Origin: Actibacterium pelagium
Lineage (GTDB): Bacteria > Pseudomonadota > Alphaproteobacteria > Rhodobacterales > Rhodobacteraceae
Direction: 5' to 3'
Assembly (NCBI RefSeq): GCF_002285415.1
Contig: NZ_NSBU01000004.1
Span: 496,001 to 560,000, forward strand
Length of the DNA stretch: 64,000 bases
The first letter of the stretch is position 1. Each line of letters begins with the position of its first letter. The position numbers and the translations under genes were made by a program. Shown here one piece after another: positions 1 to 9,319 of the stretch. Below the pieces are notes generated by a model. It saw nothing but the letters and a program-made list of their open reading frames with translations. It did no database searches and was not told the DNA's origin.

Positions 1-2
1 CA

Positions 3-1454
<1,452 letters not shown>

Positions 1455-1464
1455 CAAACCTTTT

Positions 1465-1498
1465 TGGGCGGCCCCTCACGGGCCGCCCATTCTTTTTC
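1465..1498 (+). terminator. rho-independent terminator after katG
   Basis: A perfect 9-bp GC stem (GGGCGGCCC at 1466-1474 with GGGCCGCCC at 1480-1488, loop CTCAC) is followed by a T-rich tail. A run of five T residues precedes it, so it may also work on the other strand. Confidence 0.9.
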
Positions 1499-1876
1499 CC
1501 GCAAGGCTTACACCCTCCGCAAAAATTGGCGGACCGACACACAGATGTGCAGGCCAAGCTTCGGCGCAGACTGCGTGATCGCCACGGGATTACTCTTCCA
1601 AAATTTAACTTGGTTTCGGCCCTTACTCTGCATCATGGCAGGCTGAAGATGCGCAAGCCTTTGCAATTCCGACGCCTATCGAATGTTGCCGACAATGATG
1701 CGCGGCAATTAGTTGGACAGTTCAAGCATCGAGGCTTTGAAAGGGCAACCGCGATCTGATTGAATGCGGTTAAATGAACTCTAAAGCTTCACACCGGCTG
1801 AAAATCTGCAAAGGTGCCAATGGGAAACTATAAAAATGGACAAGAGTTCAAATAATTCTCAACCAGGGAGAAAGAG
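1499..1876. other. 378-base leader region upstream of the ABC operon
   Basis: No convincing gene. Short open frames here have no recognisable product and no good ribosome site. The right half is AT-rich and includes TATAAA at 1829-1834, a possible -10 element, but no good -35 lies at the right distance. A clear Shine-Dalgarno (GGGAGAAAGAG) directly precedes the ATG at 1877. The region probably holds the promoter of the 1877-6387 operon; nothing else is seen. Confidence 0.5.
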
Positions 1877-3007
1877 ATGAAGAAAATCTTGGCGACAACA
1901 GCGGCTCTTGCGATGGCCGCTTCGGCTGGTATGGCGGAAGTCAAAGTCGGCCTTATCACCACCCTGTCTGGCGGTGGCGCCGGACTTGGGATCGATGTGC
2001 GTGACGGGTTTATGCTGGCGATCAATCAATCGGGTCGCACTGATGTAGAAGTTGTTATCGAAGACGATCAACGCAAACCGGATATCGCCGTGCAGCTGTC
2101 CGACAAGATGATCCAGTCTGAAAAGGTTGACGTTCTGACGGGGATCATCTGGTCCAACCTTGCGATGGCGGTTGTGCCCGCAGCGGTTAATCAGGATGTG
2201 ATCTATCTGTCGCCAAACGCCGGCCCATCTGCGCTGGCTGGCAAGGGATGCCACAAGAACTATTACAACGTGGCATGGCAGAACGATAACCTGCACGAAG
2301 CGGCGGGTGCCTATGCAAACTCGGCCGGTTACAAGAACAGCTTCATCCTCGCGCCGAACTATCCGGCGGGCAAAGATGCTTTGACCGGTTACAAGCGCTT
2401 CTTCGAGGGCGAGTTGGCGGGCGAGCTGTACACCAAGCTTGGCCAGACCGATTATGCGGCAGAACTGGCGCAAATCCGTGCCAGCGGTGCGGACAGCGTG
2501 TTCTTCTTCCTGCCGGGCGGCATGGGGATCTCTTTCCTGAAGCAATATGCGGACAGCGGTATTGATCTGCCGGTTGTCGGTCCGGCGTTTAGCTTTGACC
2601 AAGGTATCCTGCAGGCCGTTGGCGGTGCTGCGCTGGGTGTTGTGAACACCTCGCAGTGGAACAAGGACATCGACAACCCAACCAACGCGGCGTTCGTCGA
2701 AAGCTTCCAGGCGGAATACGGTCGTCTTCCCTCGCTCTATGCAAGCCAGGGCTTTGACACTGCAAACCTGCTGCTAAGTGCGCTGGAAACTGCTTCTCCG
2801 GATGATGGCGACGCCTTCCGCGCAGCCTTGTCTGCGGCAAACTTCAACAGCACCCGTGGTGACTTCAGCTTCGGTCCGAACAACCACCCGGTTCAGACGA
2901 TCTATGCGCGTGAGGTCATCAAGGAAGGCGATGTCTTTACCAACAAGATCATCGGCGTTGCTTTGGAAAACCACTCTGACGCCTATGCAGCCGAGTGCAA
3001 AATGTAA
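1877..3007 (+). CDS. ABC transporter substrate-binding protein, branched-chain amino acid (LivK) type
   Basis: Periplasmic binding protein of 376 residues. The first ~20 residues form a typical Sec signal peptide (MKK, a hydrophobic core, then AGMA-E). The mature part has the type-I periplasmic fold of the Leu/Ile/Val-binding family (VGLITTLSGGGAGLG at the start, QGFDTANLLL near the end). It opens a five-gene operon with two LivH/LivM permeases and two LivG/LivF ATPases. The family binds amino acids but also urea, amides and aromatic compounds. With an 8-oxoguanine deaminase directly downstream and purine degradation genes beyond, I infer a purine- or ureide-type ligand, which the sequence alone does not prove. 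A perfect hairpin follows the stop. Confidence 0.9.
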   Translation: MKKILATTAALAMAASAGMAEVKVGLITTLSGGGAGLGIDVRDGFMLAINQSGRTDVEVVIEDDQRKPDIAVQLSDKMIQSEKVDVLTGIIWSNLAMAVVPAAVNQDVIYLSPNAGPSALAGKGCHKNYYNVAWQNDNLHEAAGAYANSAGYKNSFILAPNYPAGKDALTGYKRFFEGELAGELYTKLGQTDYAAELAQIRASGADSVFFFLPGGMGISFLKQYADSGIDLPVVGPAFSFDQGILQAVGGAALGVVNTSQWNKDIDNPTNAAFVESFQAEYGRLPSLYASQGFDTANLLLSALETASPDDGDAFRAALSAANFNSTRGDFSFGPNNHPVQTIYAREVIKEGDVFTNKIIGVALENHSDAYAAECKM

Positions 3008-3018
3008 TGACTGAACCT

Positions 3019-3045
3019 GTCTGACCCGAGGTCTTCGGGTCAGAC
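3019..3045 (+). promoter_or_regulatory. intra-operon hairpin after the binding-protein gene
   Basis: Perfect 11-bp inverted repeat (GTCTGACCCGA at 3019-3029, TCGGGTCAGAC at 3035-3045, 5-base loop) between the binding-protein gene and the first permease. It has no tight T-run, so it looks more like a 3' mRNA-stabilising or partial-termination hairpin than a full terminator. Such a structure would let the binding protein be made in excess over the permeases (inference). Confidence 0.7.
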
Positions 3046-3061
3046 AGACACAATATTTTCC

Positions 3062-3982
3062 ATGTCTACTGTTCTCATCATCGAGCAGGTCCTGAACGGT
3101 CTGCAATTCGGGGTCATGCTGTTCCTGATGGCGGCCGGGCTGACGCTGATCTTTGGCGTCATGGGGTTGATCAACCTTGCCCACGGGTCGTTCTACATGA
3201 TTGGCGCGTTCGTAGCGGCAGCAGTTGCCGCAGCGACCGGGTCGTTCCTGTTGGCCTTGATCGCGGCGCTGATCGCGGCGGCCGCGGCGGGGGCGATTGT
3301 CGAAATGGTCGTGATCCGACGGCTTTATGCCACTGATCACCTTGATCAGGTTCTGGCGACCTTTGCCCTGATCCTTGTGTTTTCCGAAGGAACCCGCTGG
3401 ATTTTCGGCTCATTCCCGCTGTTTCTGGATATCCCCGGTTATCTGTCGGGCCCGGTCACCCTTCCCGGCGGCATCCAGTACCCGCTGTATCGCCTGACCT
3501 TGATTGGTGCGGGTCTTGCCGTTGGCCTTGGACTGTGGGCGTTGATCGAGCGTACGCGGGTCGGCATCCAGATACGCGCGGGTGAGAACGACCGCGAGAT
3601 GATTGCCGCCTTGGGCGTGGATATCTCGAAGCTTTATACGCTGGTTTTCGCCCTTGGCGCGGCCTTGGCCGGGCTATCAGGCGCACTGGTTGGTGCCATC
3701 CAGTCGGTGCAGGTTGGCATGGGCGAGCCCGTCCTGATCCTTGCATTCGTGGTCATCGTCATTGGTGGCATCGGCTCGATCAAAGGGGCCTTTGTCGGCG
3801 CGCTTCTGGTTGGGCTGACAGACACTTTGGGTGGCATCTTTCTGCCCCAGCTTTTCAAGCTGTTCATGGAACAATCCGCCGCCACAAACGCCGGATCGGC
3901 CGTCGCCTCGATGTCGATCTACATCCTGATGAGCATCGTGTTGATCTGGAAACCCACCGGCCTGTTCGGAGCGCGCCCATGA
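3062..3982 (+). CDS. ABC transporter permease, LivH type
   Basis: Inner-membrane permease of 306 residues with about eight hydrophobic segments. It starts with the LivH-like pattern QVLNGLQFGVMLFLMAAGLTL followed by MGLINLAHGSFYMIGAF, and ends with the conserved AFVVIVIGGIGSIKGAFVGALLVG. It pairs with the LivM-type permease whose start overlaps its stop by four bases (ATGA). The start at 3062 lacks a strong Shine-Dalgarno, which suits lower expression than the binding protein. Substrate unknown; from context, purine-related or ureide. Confidence 0.92.
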   Translation: MSTVLIIEQVLNGLQFGVMLFLMAAGLTLIFGVMGLINLAHGSFYMIGAFVAAAVAAATGSFLLALIAALIAAAAAGAIVEMVVIRRLYATDHLDQVLATFALILVFSEGTRWIFGSFPLFLDIPGYLSGPVTLPGGIQYPLYRLTLIGAGLAVGLGLWALIERTRVGIQIRAGENDREMIAALGVDISKLYTLVFALGAALAGLSGALVGAIQSVQVGMGEPVLILAFVVIVIGGIGSIKGAFVGALLVGLTDTLGGIFLPQLFKLFMEQSAATNAGSAVASMSIYILMSIVLIWKPTGLFGARP

Positions 3983-4962
3983 TTCAGGAACGCTATCTCA
4001 ATGCGCTGGTCCTGTTCGGCCTGATCGCCGTGCCGCTTTATGCAATGGCCACGGAAGAGCTGTTCACCATCACCTTGGCCACACGCGCTGTCATTCTGGC
4101 CTTGGCCGCGGTTGGCCTGAACCTTGCCCTTGGGCTTGGCGGACTTGTCAGCTTTGGCCACGCGACCTTTTTCGGGATTGGTGGCTATACGATGGGGGTG
4201 CTGGCCTATCACGCACAGACCTATACGGCGCTGGATTTGGGCCTGTTCACGATCGAAGGCACAAAGTCGATGCCGATCATCTGGCTTGTGGCGATCATCT
4301 TGTCATCGCTGGTGGCGGTGGTCATCGGGATGCTCTCGCTTCGTACCAGCGGCGTGTATTTCATTATGATCACGCTGGCCTTCGGTCAGATGTTCTTCTT
4401 CTTCACCATCTCATGGGCCGCTTATGGCGGTGAAGACGGGTTGTCGATCTATGTGCGAAACGGGTTCCCGGGCCTGAATACTCTGGTTCCGATCCAGTTT
4501 TACGGCATCTGTTTCGTCATTCTCTGCGCGGTTCTCTTCTTAAATGCGCGGCTGGCGAAATCGCCCTTCGGCCTTGCCTTGAACGCCGCGCGACAAACGC
4601 CGATGCGGACGCAGACCGTTGGCCTTGACCCGACACGCTTGAAACTGGTGGCCTTCGTGATTTCAGGGGCAATCACTGGGCTGGCCGGGGCGCTTTTTGC
4701 CGACCTCAATCGCTTTGTCAGCCCGACCATGTTCAGCTGGCAGTTCTCGGGCGAGATCATGCTGTTCATCATTCTGGGCGGTGTCGGGCGACTGTTCGGC
4801 CCCGTGATTGGTGCGGTCATCTTCGTGACGCTGGAACATTTCCTAGGAGAGATCACAGATTTTTGGCACATCTACCTTGGTGTCATTCTAGTGATCATCG
4901 TGCTGTTTGCCCGTGGTGGTATCGTTGGGCTGCTTTCCGGCCGAGGAGGTGGTCATGACTGA
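3979..4962 (+). CDS. ABC transporter permease, LivM type
   Basis: Second inner-membrane permease, 327 residues and strongly hydrophobic. LivM hallmarks are visible: GLNLALGLGGLVSFGHATFFGIGGY near residue 50 and the C-terminal FIILGGVGRLFGPVIGAVIF. Its start overlaps the LivH-type gene by 4 bases and its end overlaps the ATPase gene by 8, so all are translationally coupled. It forms the channel heterodimer of the importer. Confidence 0.92.
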   Translation: MIQERYLNALVLFGLIAVPLYAMATEELFTITLATRAVILALAAVGLNLALGLGGLVSFGHATFFGIGGYTMGVLAYHAQTYTALDLGLFTIEGTKSMPIIWLVAIILSSLVAVVIGMLSLRTSGVYFIMITLAFGQMFFFFTISWAAYGGEDGLSIYVRNGFPGLNTLVPIQFYGICFVILCAVLFLNARLAKSPFGLALNAARQTPMRTQTVGLDPTRLKLVAFVISGAITGLAGALFADLNRFVSPTMFSWQFSGEIMLFIILGGVGRLFGPVIGAVIFVTLEHFLGEITDFWHIYLGVILVIIVLFARGGIVGLLSGRGGGHD

Positions 4963-5704
4963 CCTTGTTCTGGAAACCCGCGGGATCACCAAAAGCTTTG
5001 GCGCTTTGAAAGCCAGCGACAGCATCGACTTTGACCTGCGCCCGGGTGAAATTCACGCCATCATCGGTCCGAACGGGGCAGGTAAATCGACCCTGATCAA
5101 ACAGATCTCAGGAGAGCTGCGCCCGGATGCGGGGCAGGTGTTTCTGGCAGGCACGGACGTGACCCAGCAAACCACGCGCGCCCGCGCGCGGGCCGGTTTG
5201 GGGCGCACCTTTCAGATCTCTGAACTGGCGATGGAAGACACGGTACTTCAGAATGCCGTTCTGGGGGCCCTGGGCGCCTCTGGTTCGGTCTGGCGATTCC
5301 TGAAACCGGTGTTAAGCGATGCAGAGCTTGTCACGCGCGCGGAAGAGGCGCTTGACCGTGTCGGGCTGCTTGACGCGCGCAACCAGCGAACGGCTGAACT
5401 TAGCCACGGACAGCGCCGCCAGCTAGAGGTCGCCGTTGCCCTGACCCTGCGCCCAAAGGTCTTTGTGATGGACGAACCCATGGCAGGCCTTGGTGCGGAA
5501 GGGTCCTTGACCATGACGCGCTTCCTTGATGGCCTTCGGTCCGAGGCGCCGATCCTGTTGGTGGAACACGATATGGATGCCGTTTTCGCATTGGCCGACC
5601 GGATCAGCGTATTGGTCTATGGCCGCCTGATCGCCACCGGCACAGTCGATGAGATCAGATCAAACGCCGAGGTGCGCGAAGCCTATCTTGGAGAAGACGC
5701 ATGA
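4955..5704 (+). CDS. ABC transporter ATP-binding protein, LivG type
   Basis: Cytoplasmic ATPase of 249 residues. Walker A GPNGAGKST, the signature LSHGQRRQLEVA and Walker B VFVMDEPMAGLG are all present, with the long LivG insertion (GRTFQISELAMEDTV) between them. I chose the ATG at 4955 because GAGGAGGT lies just upstream (4943-4950) and the family N-terminus (LVLETRGITKSFG) starts there. The frame runs further upstream, but that part only repeats the permease tail. It overlaps both neighbours. Confidence 0.93.
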   Translation: MTDLVLETRGITKSFGALKASDSIDFDLRPGEIHAIIGPNGAGKSTLIKQISGELRPDAGQVFLAGTDVTQQTTRARARAGLGRTFQISELAMEDTVLQNAVLGALGASGSVWRFLKPVLSDAELVTRAEEALDRVGLLDARNQRTAELSHGQRRQLEVAVALTLRPKVFVMDEPMAGLGAEGSLTMTRFLDGLRSEAPILLVEHDMDAVFALADRISVLVYGRLIATGTVDEIRSNAEVREAYLGEDA

Positions 5705-6387
5705 GCCTGTTGAGCGTTGAAAACCTGACGGCGTCATACGGCGTGTCCCAGGCCTTGTTCGGGGTGGACCTGTCCATCGAAGAAGGACAGGTCGTCGCCC
5801 TGATGGGGCGCAATGGCATGGGTAAGTCCACCACGGTCAAGTCGATCTGCCGGATGATCGCATCGCAAGGCGTGCTGAATTTCGGCGGCACTGATCTTCA
5901 TGCACAGCCAAGCCATCGCGTGGCACGTCTTGGTATTGGGCTGGTACCCGAGGGCCGCCGCTGTTTCCGGGACCTGACAGTCTATGAGAACCTGATCGCC
6001 TCGGCGCGTCCGGGCGAATGGACGGAAGACACGATCGGAGATCTCTTTCCCCGGCTGACCGAACGACGCCAACAGCGCGCGCGATCCCTATCCGGGGGCG
6101 AGCAGCAAATGCTGGCCATCGGACGGGCCCTGATGACCAATCCCAAGCTTCTGATCTTGGATGAGGCCACCGAAGGCCTTGCGCCCATTATCCGTCAGGA
6201 AATCTGGGCCGCGATCAAACGCATCAAGCGGGACTCTGGCGTGGCGATTTTGTTGGTCGACAAGTCGCTGAAAGAGCTTTCCAAAGTGTCGGACCGCGCG
6301 GTCATTCTGGAGCGTGGCAAAACCGCGTGGAGCGGAAACATCACTGATTTGACGAAAGAAATCTCGGAAAAATTCGTGGGGGTTTAG
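5701..6387 (+). CDS. ABC transporter ATP-binding protein, LivF type
   Basis: Cytoplasmic ATPase of 228 residues. Walker A reads GRNGMGKSTT, signature LSGGEQQMLAIGRAL, Walker B LLILDEATEGLAP, all typical of LivF. Its ATG overlaps the LivG-type stop (ATGA at 5701-5704). It is the last gene of the five-gene importer. The following deaminase gene is 165 bases away and may have its own promoter. Confidence 0.93.
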   Translation: MSLLSVENLTASYGVSQALFGVDLSIEEGQVVALMGRNGMGKSTTVKSICRMIASQGVLNFGGTDLHAQPSHRVARLGIGLVPEGRRCFRDLTVYENLIASARPGEWTEDTIGDLFPRLTERRQQRARSLSGGEQQMLAIGRALMTNPKLLILDEATEGLAPIIRQEIWAAIKRIKRDSGVAILLVDKSLKELSKVSDRAVILERGKTAWSGNITDLTKEISEKFVGV

Positions 6388-6447
6388 GCGCCTCAGCCTG
6401 ATGGGTGACGCGTGTTTTCAGACGGTTTATGGCGCTTTCGGCAATTG

Positions 6448-6477
6448 TTGACTTAGTCCTAGCAGGCTCGCTAGAAC
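6448..6477 (+). promoter_or_regulatory. possible promoter of the deaminase gene
   Basis: TTGACT at 6448-6453 is followed, after 18 bases, by TAGAAC at 6472-6477, a fair match to sigma-70 boxes. A CTAGC/GCTAG inverted repeat (6459-6463 and 6470-6474) overlaps the -10 and could be an operator. Pattern match only. Confidence 0.3.
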
Positions 6478-6552
6478 CGTCCTGACCGGTTCTTTGCCCC
6501 GCTTTCCGCCGGTTCGAACACTCTGTTGAGGCGGGTCACATAGGGGTGTTCC

Positions 6553-7887
6553 ATGTCCGAAATCCTGATCAAAAACGCCGATGCCATTCTGACGATGGAT
6601 GATGACCGGCAAGAACTGGCGGGGGCCGACATCCTGATCCGGGATGGCGCCATCGCCAAAGTTGGCCGCAAACTGACCGCATCGGCAGAAGTGCACGACG
6701 CCAAGGGCTGCGTAGTGACGCCAGGGTTGGTGAACACGCACCACCATCTCTACCAGTCGCTGACCCGGGCCGTCCCCGGCGGGCAGGATGCATTGCTGTT
6801 CGGCTGGTTACAGACGCTTTATCCGATCTGGTCGCGGTTTGGTCCGGAAGAGATGTTCGTCTCGGCCCAGATCGGCTTGTCAGAGCTGGCTTTGTCGGGC
6901 TGTACGCTGAGTTCAGATCACCTGTATCTGTATCCAAACGGATCCACGCTGGACGATACGATCGCGGCTGCGTCCGAGGTTGGGTTGCGTTTTCATCCAA
7001 CGCGCGGCTCGATGAGCATTGGCGAAAGTGACGGGGGTCTGCCGCCCGATAGTCTGGTCGAACAAGAGGCCGCGATCCTTGAGGACTCGATCCGTGTCAT
7101 CGACCGGTTCCACGATGCCACTGACGGGGCCATGGTGCGGGTTGGTCTGGCCCCCTGTTCGCCCTTCTCGGTGTCGCGAGAGCTGATGAAACAGTCCGCG
7201 CTTCTGGCGCGTGACAAAGGTGTGATGCTTCACACTCATCTGGCCGAAAACGACGAGGATATCGCCTATTCGCAGGAAAAATTCGGGTGCCGTCCGGGTC
7301 AATATGCCGAGGATCTTGGCTGGACCGGTGCGGACGTCTGGCACGCCCATTGCGTGAAGCTGAACGATCAGGAAATCGACCTCTTTGCCAAAAGCCGGAC
7401 CGGGGTCGCGCATTGCCCCTGTTCGAATTGCCGACTGGGCAGCGGAATTGCACCGGTTCGGGCGATGCGCGACGCGAAGGTTAAGGTGGGTCTGGGGGTG
7501 GACGGCTCGGCCAGTAACGACGCCGGGAACATGATCCTAGAGGCGCGCCAGTCGATGCTGTTGCAGCGGGTCGCACTGGGGGCCGATGCGATGTCTGCCC
7601 GCGAAGTGTTAGAGATTGCGACGCGCGGCGGGGCCGAGGTGCTGAACCGCCCCGATTGCGGGCAGATTGCCGTGGGCAAACGCGCCGACATCGCGGTTTG
7701 GGATGTCACCGGTATTGAAAGTGCGGGCAGTTGGGATCCGGCCGCGCTGCTCTTGGCGGGGCCGACGCGGGTGAAGCACCTGTTTGTTGAAGGACGGCAG
7801 GTTGTCCGCGACGGACACATGGCCACGATCGACCTGCCCCGGGTGATCGAGCGGCAGAACCAACTGGCGCGCGGGCTTCAGGGCTAA
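6553..7887 (+). CDS. 8-oxoguanine deaminase / guanine-type amidohydrolase
   Basis: Metal-dependent amidohydrolase of 444 residues. Metal ligands visible are H63-x-H65 in VNTHHHLYQ, a later His in LHTHLAEND, the His in WHAHCVKL, and the Asp in GLGVDGSASND. The stretch LTRAVPGGQDALLFGWLQ is typical of the group annotated as 8-oxoguanine deaminase, which also includes triazine and guanine deaminases. The expected reaction is hydrolytic removal of the exocyclic amino group from 8-oxoguanine (giving urate) or guanine (giving xanthine). Either product feeds the xdh/puuD pathway downstream. A Shine-Dalgarno (AGGGGTG) precedes the ATG. The amidohydrolase call is sure; the exact purine is inferred. 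Confidence 0.82.
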   Translation: MSEILIKNADAILTMDDDRQELAGADILIRDGAIAKVGRKLTASAEVHDAKGCVVTPGLVNTHHHLYQSLTRAVPGGQDALLFGWLQTLYPIWSRFGPEEMFVSAQIGLSELALSGCTLSSDHLYLYPNGSTLDDTIAAASEVGLRFHPTRGSMSIGESDGGLPPDSLVEQEAAILEDSIRVIDRFHDATDGAMVRVGLAPCSPFSVSRELMKQSALLARDKGVMLHTHLAENDEDIAYSQEKFGCRPGQYAEDLGWTGADVWHAHCVKLNDQEIDLFAKSRTGVAHCPCSNCRLGSGIAPVRAMRDAKVKVGLGVDGSASNDAGNMILEARQSMLLQRVALGADAMSAREVLEIATRGGAEVLNRPDCGQIAVGKRADIAVWDVTGIESAGSWDPAALLLAGPTRVKHLFVEGRQVVRDGHMATIDLPRVIERQNQLARGLQG

Positions 7888-8004
7888 CCCGGTCTTTGTC
7901 AAAAAAACCAAGCTAATCTTTCAGGATTTTGAGCGCCGGTTTGACATTGGAAAAGCCAATGGATCGCGGTTCAATGCATTGGTTCCCAAAGGCAGAGGAC
8001 CGAT

Positions 8005-8850
8005 ATGTCAAAGACTTCTTACTACGCGCCGAAAGGCGGTCTGCCACCGCAAAGCCAGTTGCTGACCGACCGCGCCATGTTCACCGATGCCTATGCGGTG
8101 ATCCCCAAAGGCACGTTCAGCGATATTGTCACCAGCTATCTGCCGTTCTGGGAAAAGGCACGGTTCTGGGTAATCGCGCGGCCCATGTCCGGTTTCGCTG
8201 AGACGTTCTCGCAATATATTGCCGAAGTGCAGCCGGGTGGCGGTAGCGACCGGCCCGAAACCGAACCCGATGTCGAGGCGGTGCTGTTCGTGGTTGAGGG
8301 ACAGATCACCGTGACCGTCGACGGCGCGACCCATGAACTGGAGGAGGGCGGCTACGCCTTTCTGCCGCCGGATAAACCCTATGCCGTGCACAACACTTCG
8401 GATGCGGTGGCGCGGTTTCATTGGGTTCGAAAGCGGTTTCAGCGGGTCGAGGGGCTGGAACTGCCCGATGTGCTGATCACCAACGAAAAGGACGTCGCTC
8501 CAACGCCGATGCCTGACACCGACGGGGTTTGGGCAACGACGCGGTTTGTCGACCCCGAAGATCTGCGGCACGACATGCATGTCACCATCGTAACTTTCCA
8601 GCCCGGTGGCGTGATCCCCTTCCCGGAAACCCATGTGATGGAGCACGGGCTTTATGTCTTGGAAGGTAAGGCGGTCTATCGCCTGAATCAGGATTGGGTC
8701 GAGGTCGAGGCCGGCGATTTCATGTGGCTGCGCGCTTTCTGCCCGCAGGCCTGCTATGCCGGGGGGCCGGGGCCGTTTCGGTATCTGCTTTATAAAGACG
8801 TCAACCGGCACATGGGCTTTGGTGGGCCCACGGCTATTCCGGGGCGGTGA
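8005..8850 (+). CDS. allE: (S)-ureidoglycine aminohydrolase
   Basis: Bicupin of 281 residues, the family's usual length. It converts (S)-ureidoglycine to (S)-ureidoglycolate plus ammonia. The first cupin carries EAVLFVVEG; the second carries ETHVMEHGLYVLEG with the Glu/His metal ligands, and the tail LLYKDVNRHM resembles E. coli YlbA/AllE. Some databases call this family 'bifunctional allantoicase/ureidoglycine aminohydrolase', but I see no allantoicase domain. Its 3' end overlaps by 17 bases the convergent ureidoglycolate lyase gene, which encodes the next enzyme. Confidence 0.88.
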   Translation: MSKTSYYAPKGGLPPQSQLLTDRAMFTDAYAVIPKGTFSDIVTSYLPFWEKARFWVIARPMSGFAETFSQYIAEVQPGGGSDRPETEPDVEAVLFVVEGQITVTVDGATHELEEGGYAFLPPDKPYAVHNTSDAVARFHWVRKRFQRVEGLELPDVLITNEKDVAPTPMPDTDGVWATTRFVDPEDLRHDMHVTIVTFQPGGVIPFPETHVMEHGLYVLEGKAVYRLNQDWVEVEAGDFMWLRAFCPQACYAGGPGPFRYLLYKDVNRHMGFGGPTAIPGR

Positions 8851-9319
8851 CCGTATAGGGCGTTTCGAACCAATGTTCCTGCAGATTCGGGCCGTCCCCA
8901 ATACGATCGACGACGATGAACTGGCCGCCTGACCCAAGCGGGGCCAGCACCCCGTGCCAGACGTTGCGGAACAGGTTGATGGATTGCCCCGGCGCGGTCA
9001 CGAAGGCTTGCAGGTTGACCGGCGTGCCGTCCTGATCATCCGCGACGACCACGATCATCGGGACGCCAGAGACGGGGATAAAAGCCTGACTTCCATCGGG
9101 GTGGCGTTCGACCATATCGACAATGTGCGGAAACTGCCGGGCCTGTGCGTCGAACAGGCTGATCCCGGCACGACCATCCCCGAAATCAAGCCTCGCCTTG
9201 TCATGGTGCCGCCCGCAAAGCCCCTGATTGATCAGCTTGTCGGGGGTGCCATCGACCTGAATCAGGTCTCCGTAGGGTGCAAAGGCCTGCGCCGAGATGG
9301 GTTTCGCGGTGATGGTCAT
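8834..9319 (-). CDS. allA: ureidoglycolate lyase
   Basis: 161 residues, typical AllA length. It splits (S)-ureidoglycolate into glyoxylate and urea. Family patterns include FAPYGDLIQ at the N-terminus, DMVERHPDGSQAFIPV in the middle and NVWHGVLAPLG near residue 120. It overlaps the upstream puuE-OHCU decarboxylase gene by 4 bases, so the two form an operon. Its glyoxylate product is the substrate of malate synthase G at 13491-15641. Confidence 0.93.
   Translation of the reverse strand: MTITAKPISAQAFAPYGDLIQVDGTPDKLINQGLCGRHHDKARLDFGDGRAGISLFDAQARQFPHIVDMVERHPDGSQAFIPVSGVPMIVVVADDQDGTPVNLQAFVTAPGQSINLFRNVWHGVLAPLGSGGQFIVVDRIGDGPNLQEHWFETPYTVTAPE

Noticed and set aside
1526-1759. 77-residue frame in the leader before the first transporter
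   Set aside because: No recognisable domain, no Shine-Dalgarno, and basic mixed composition; lies in a probable promoter region.
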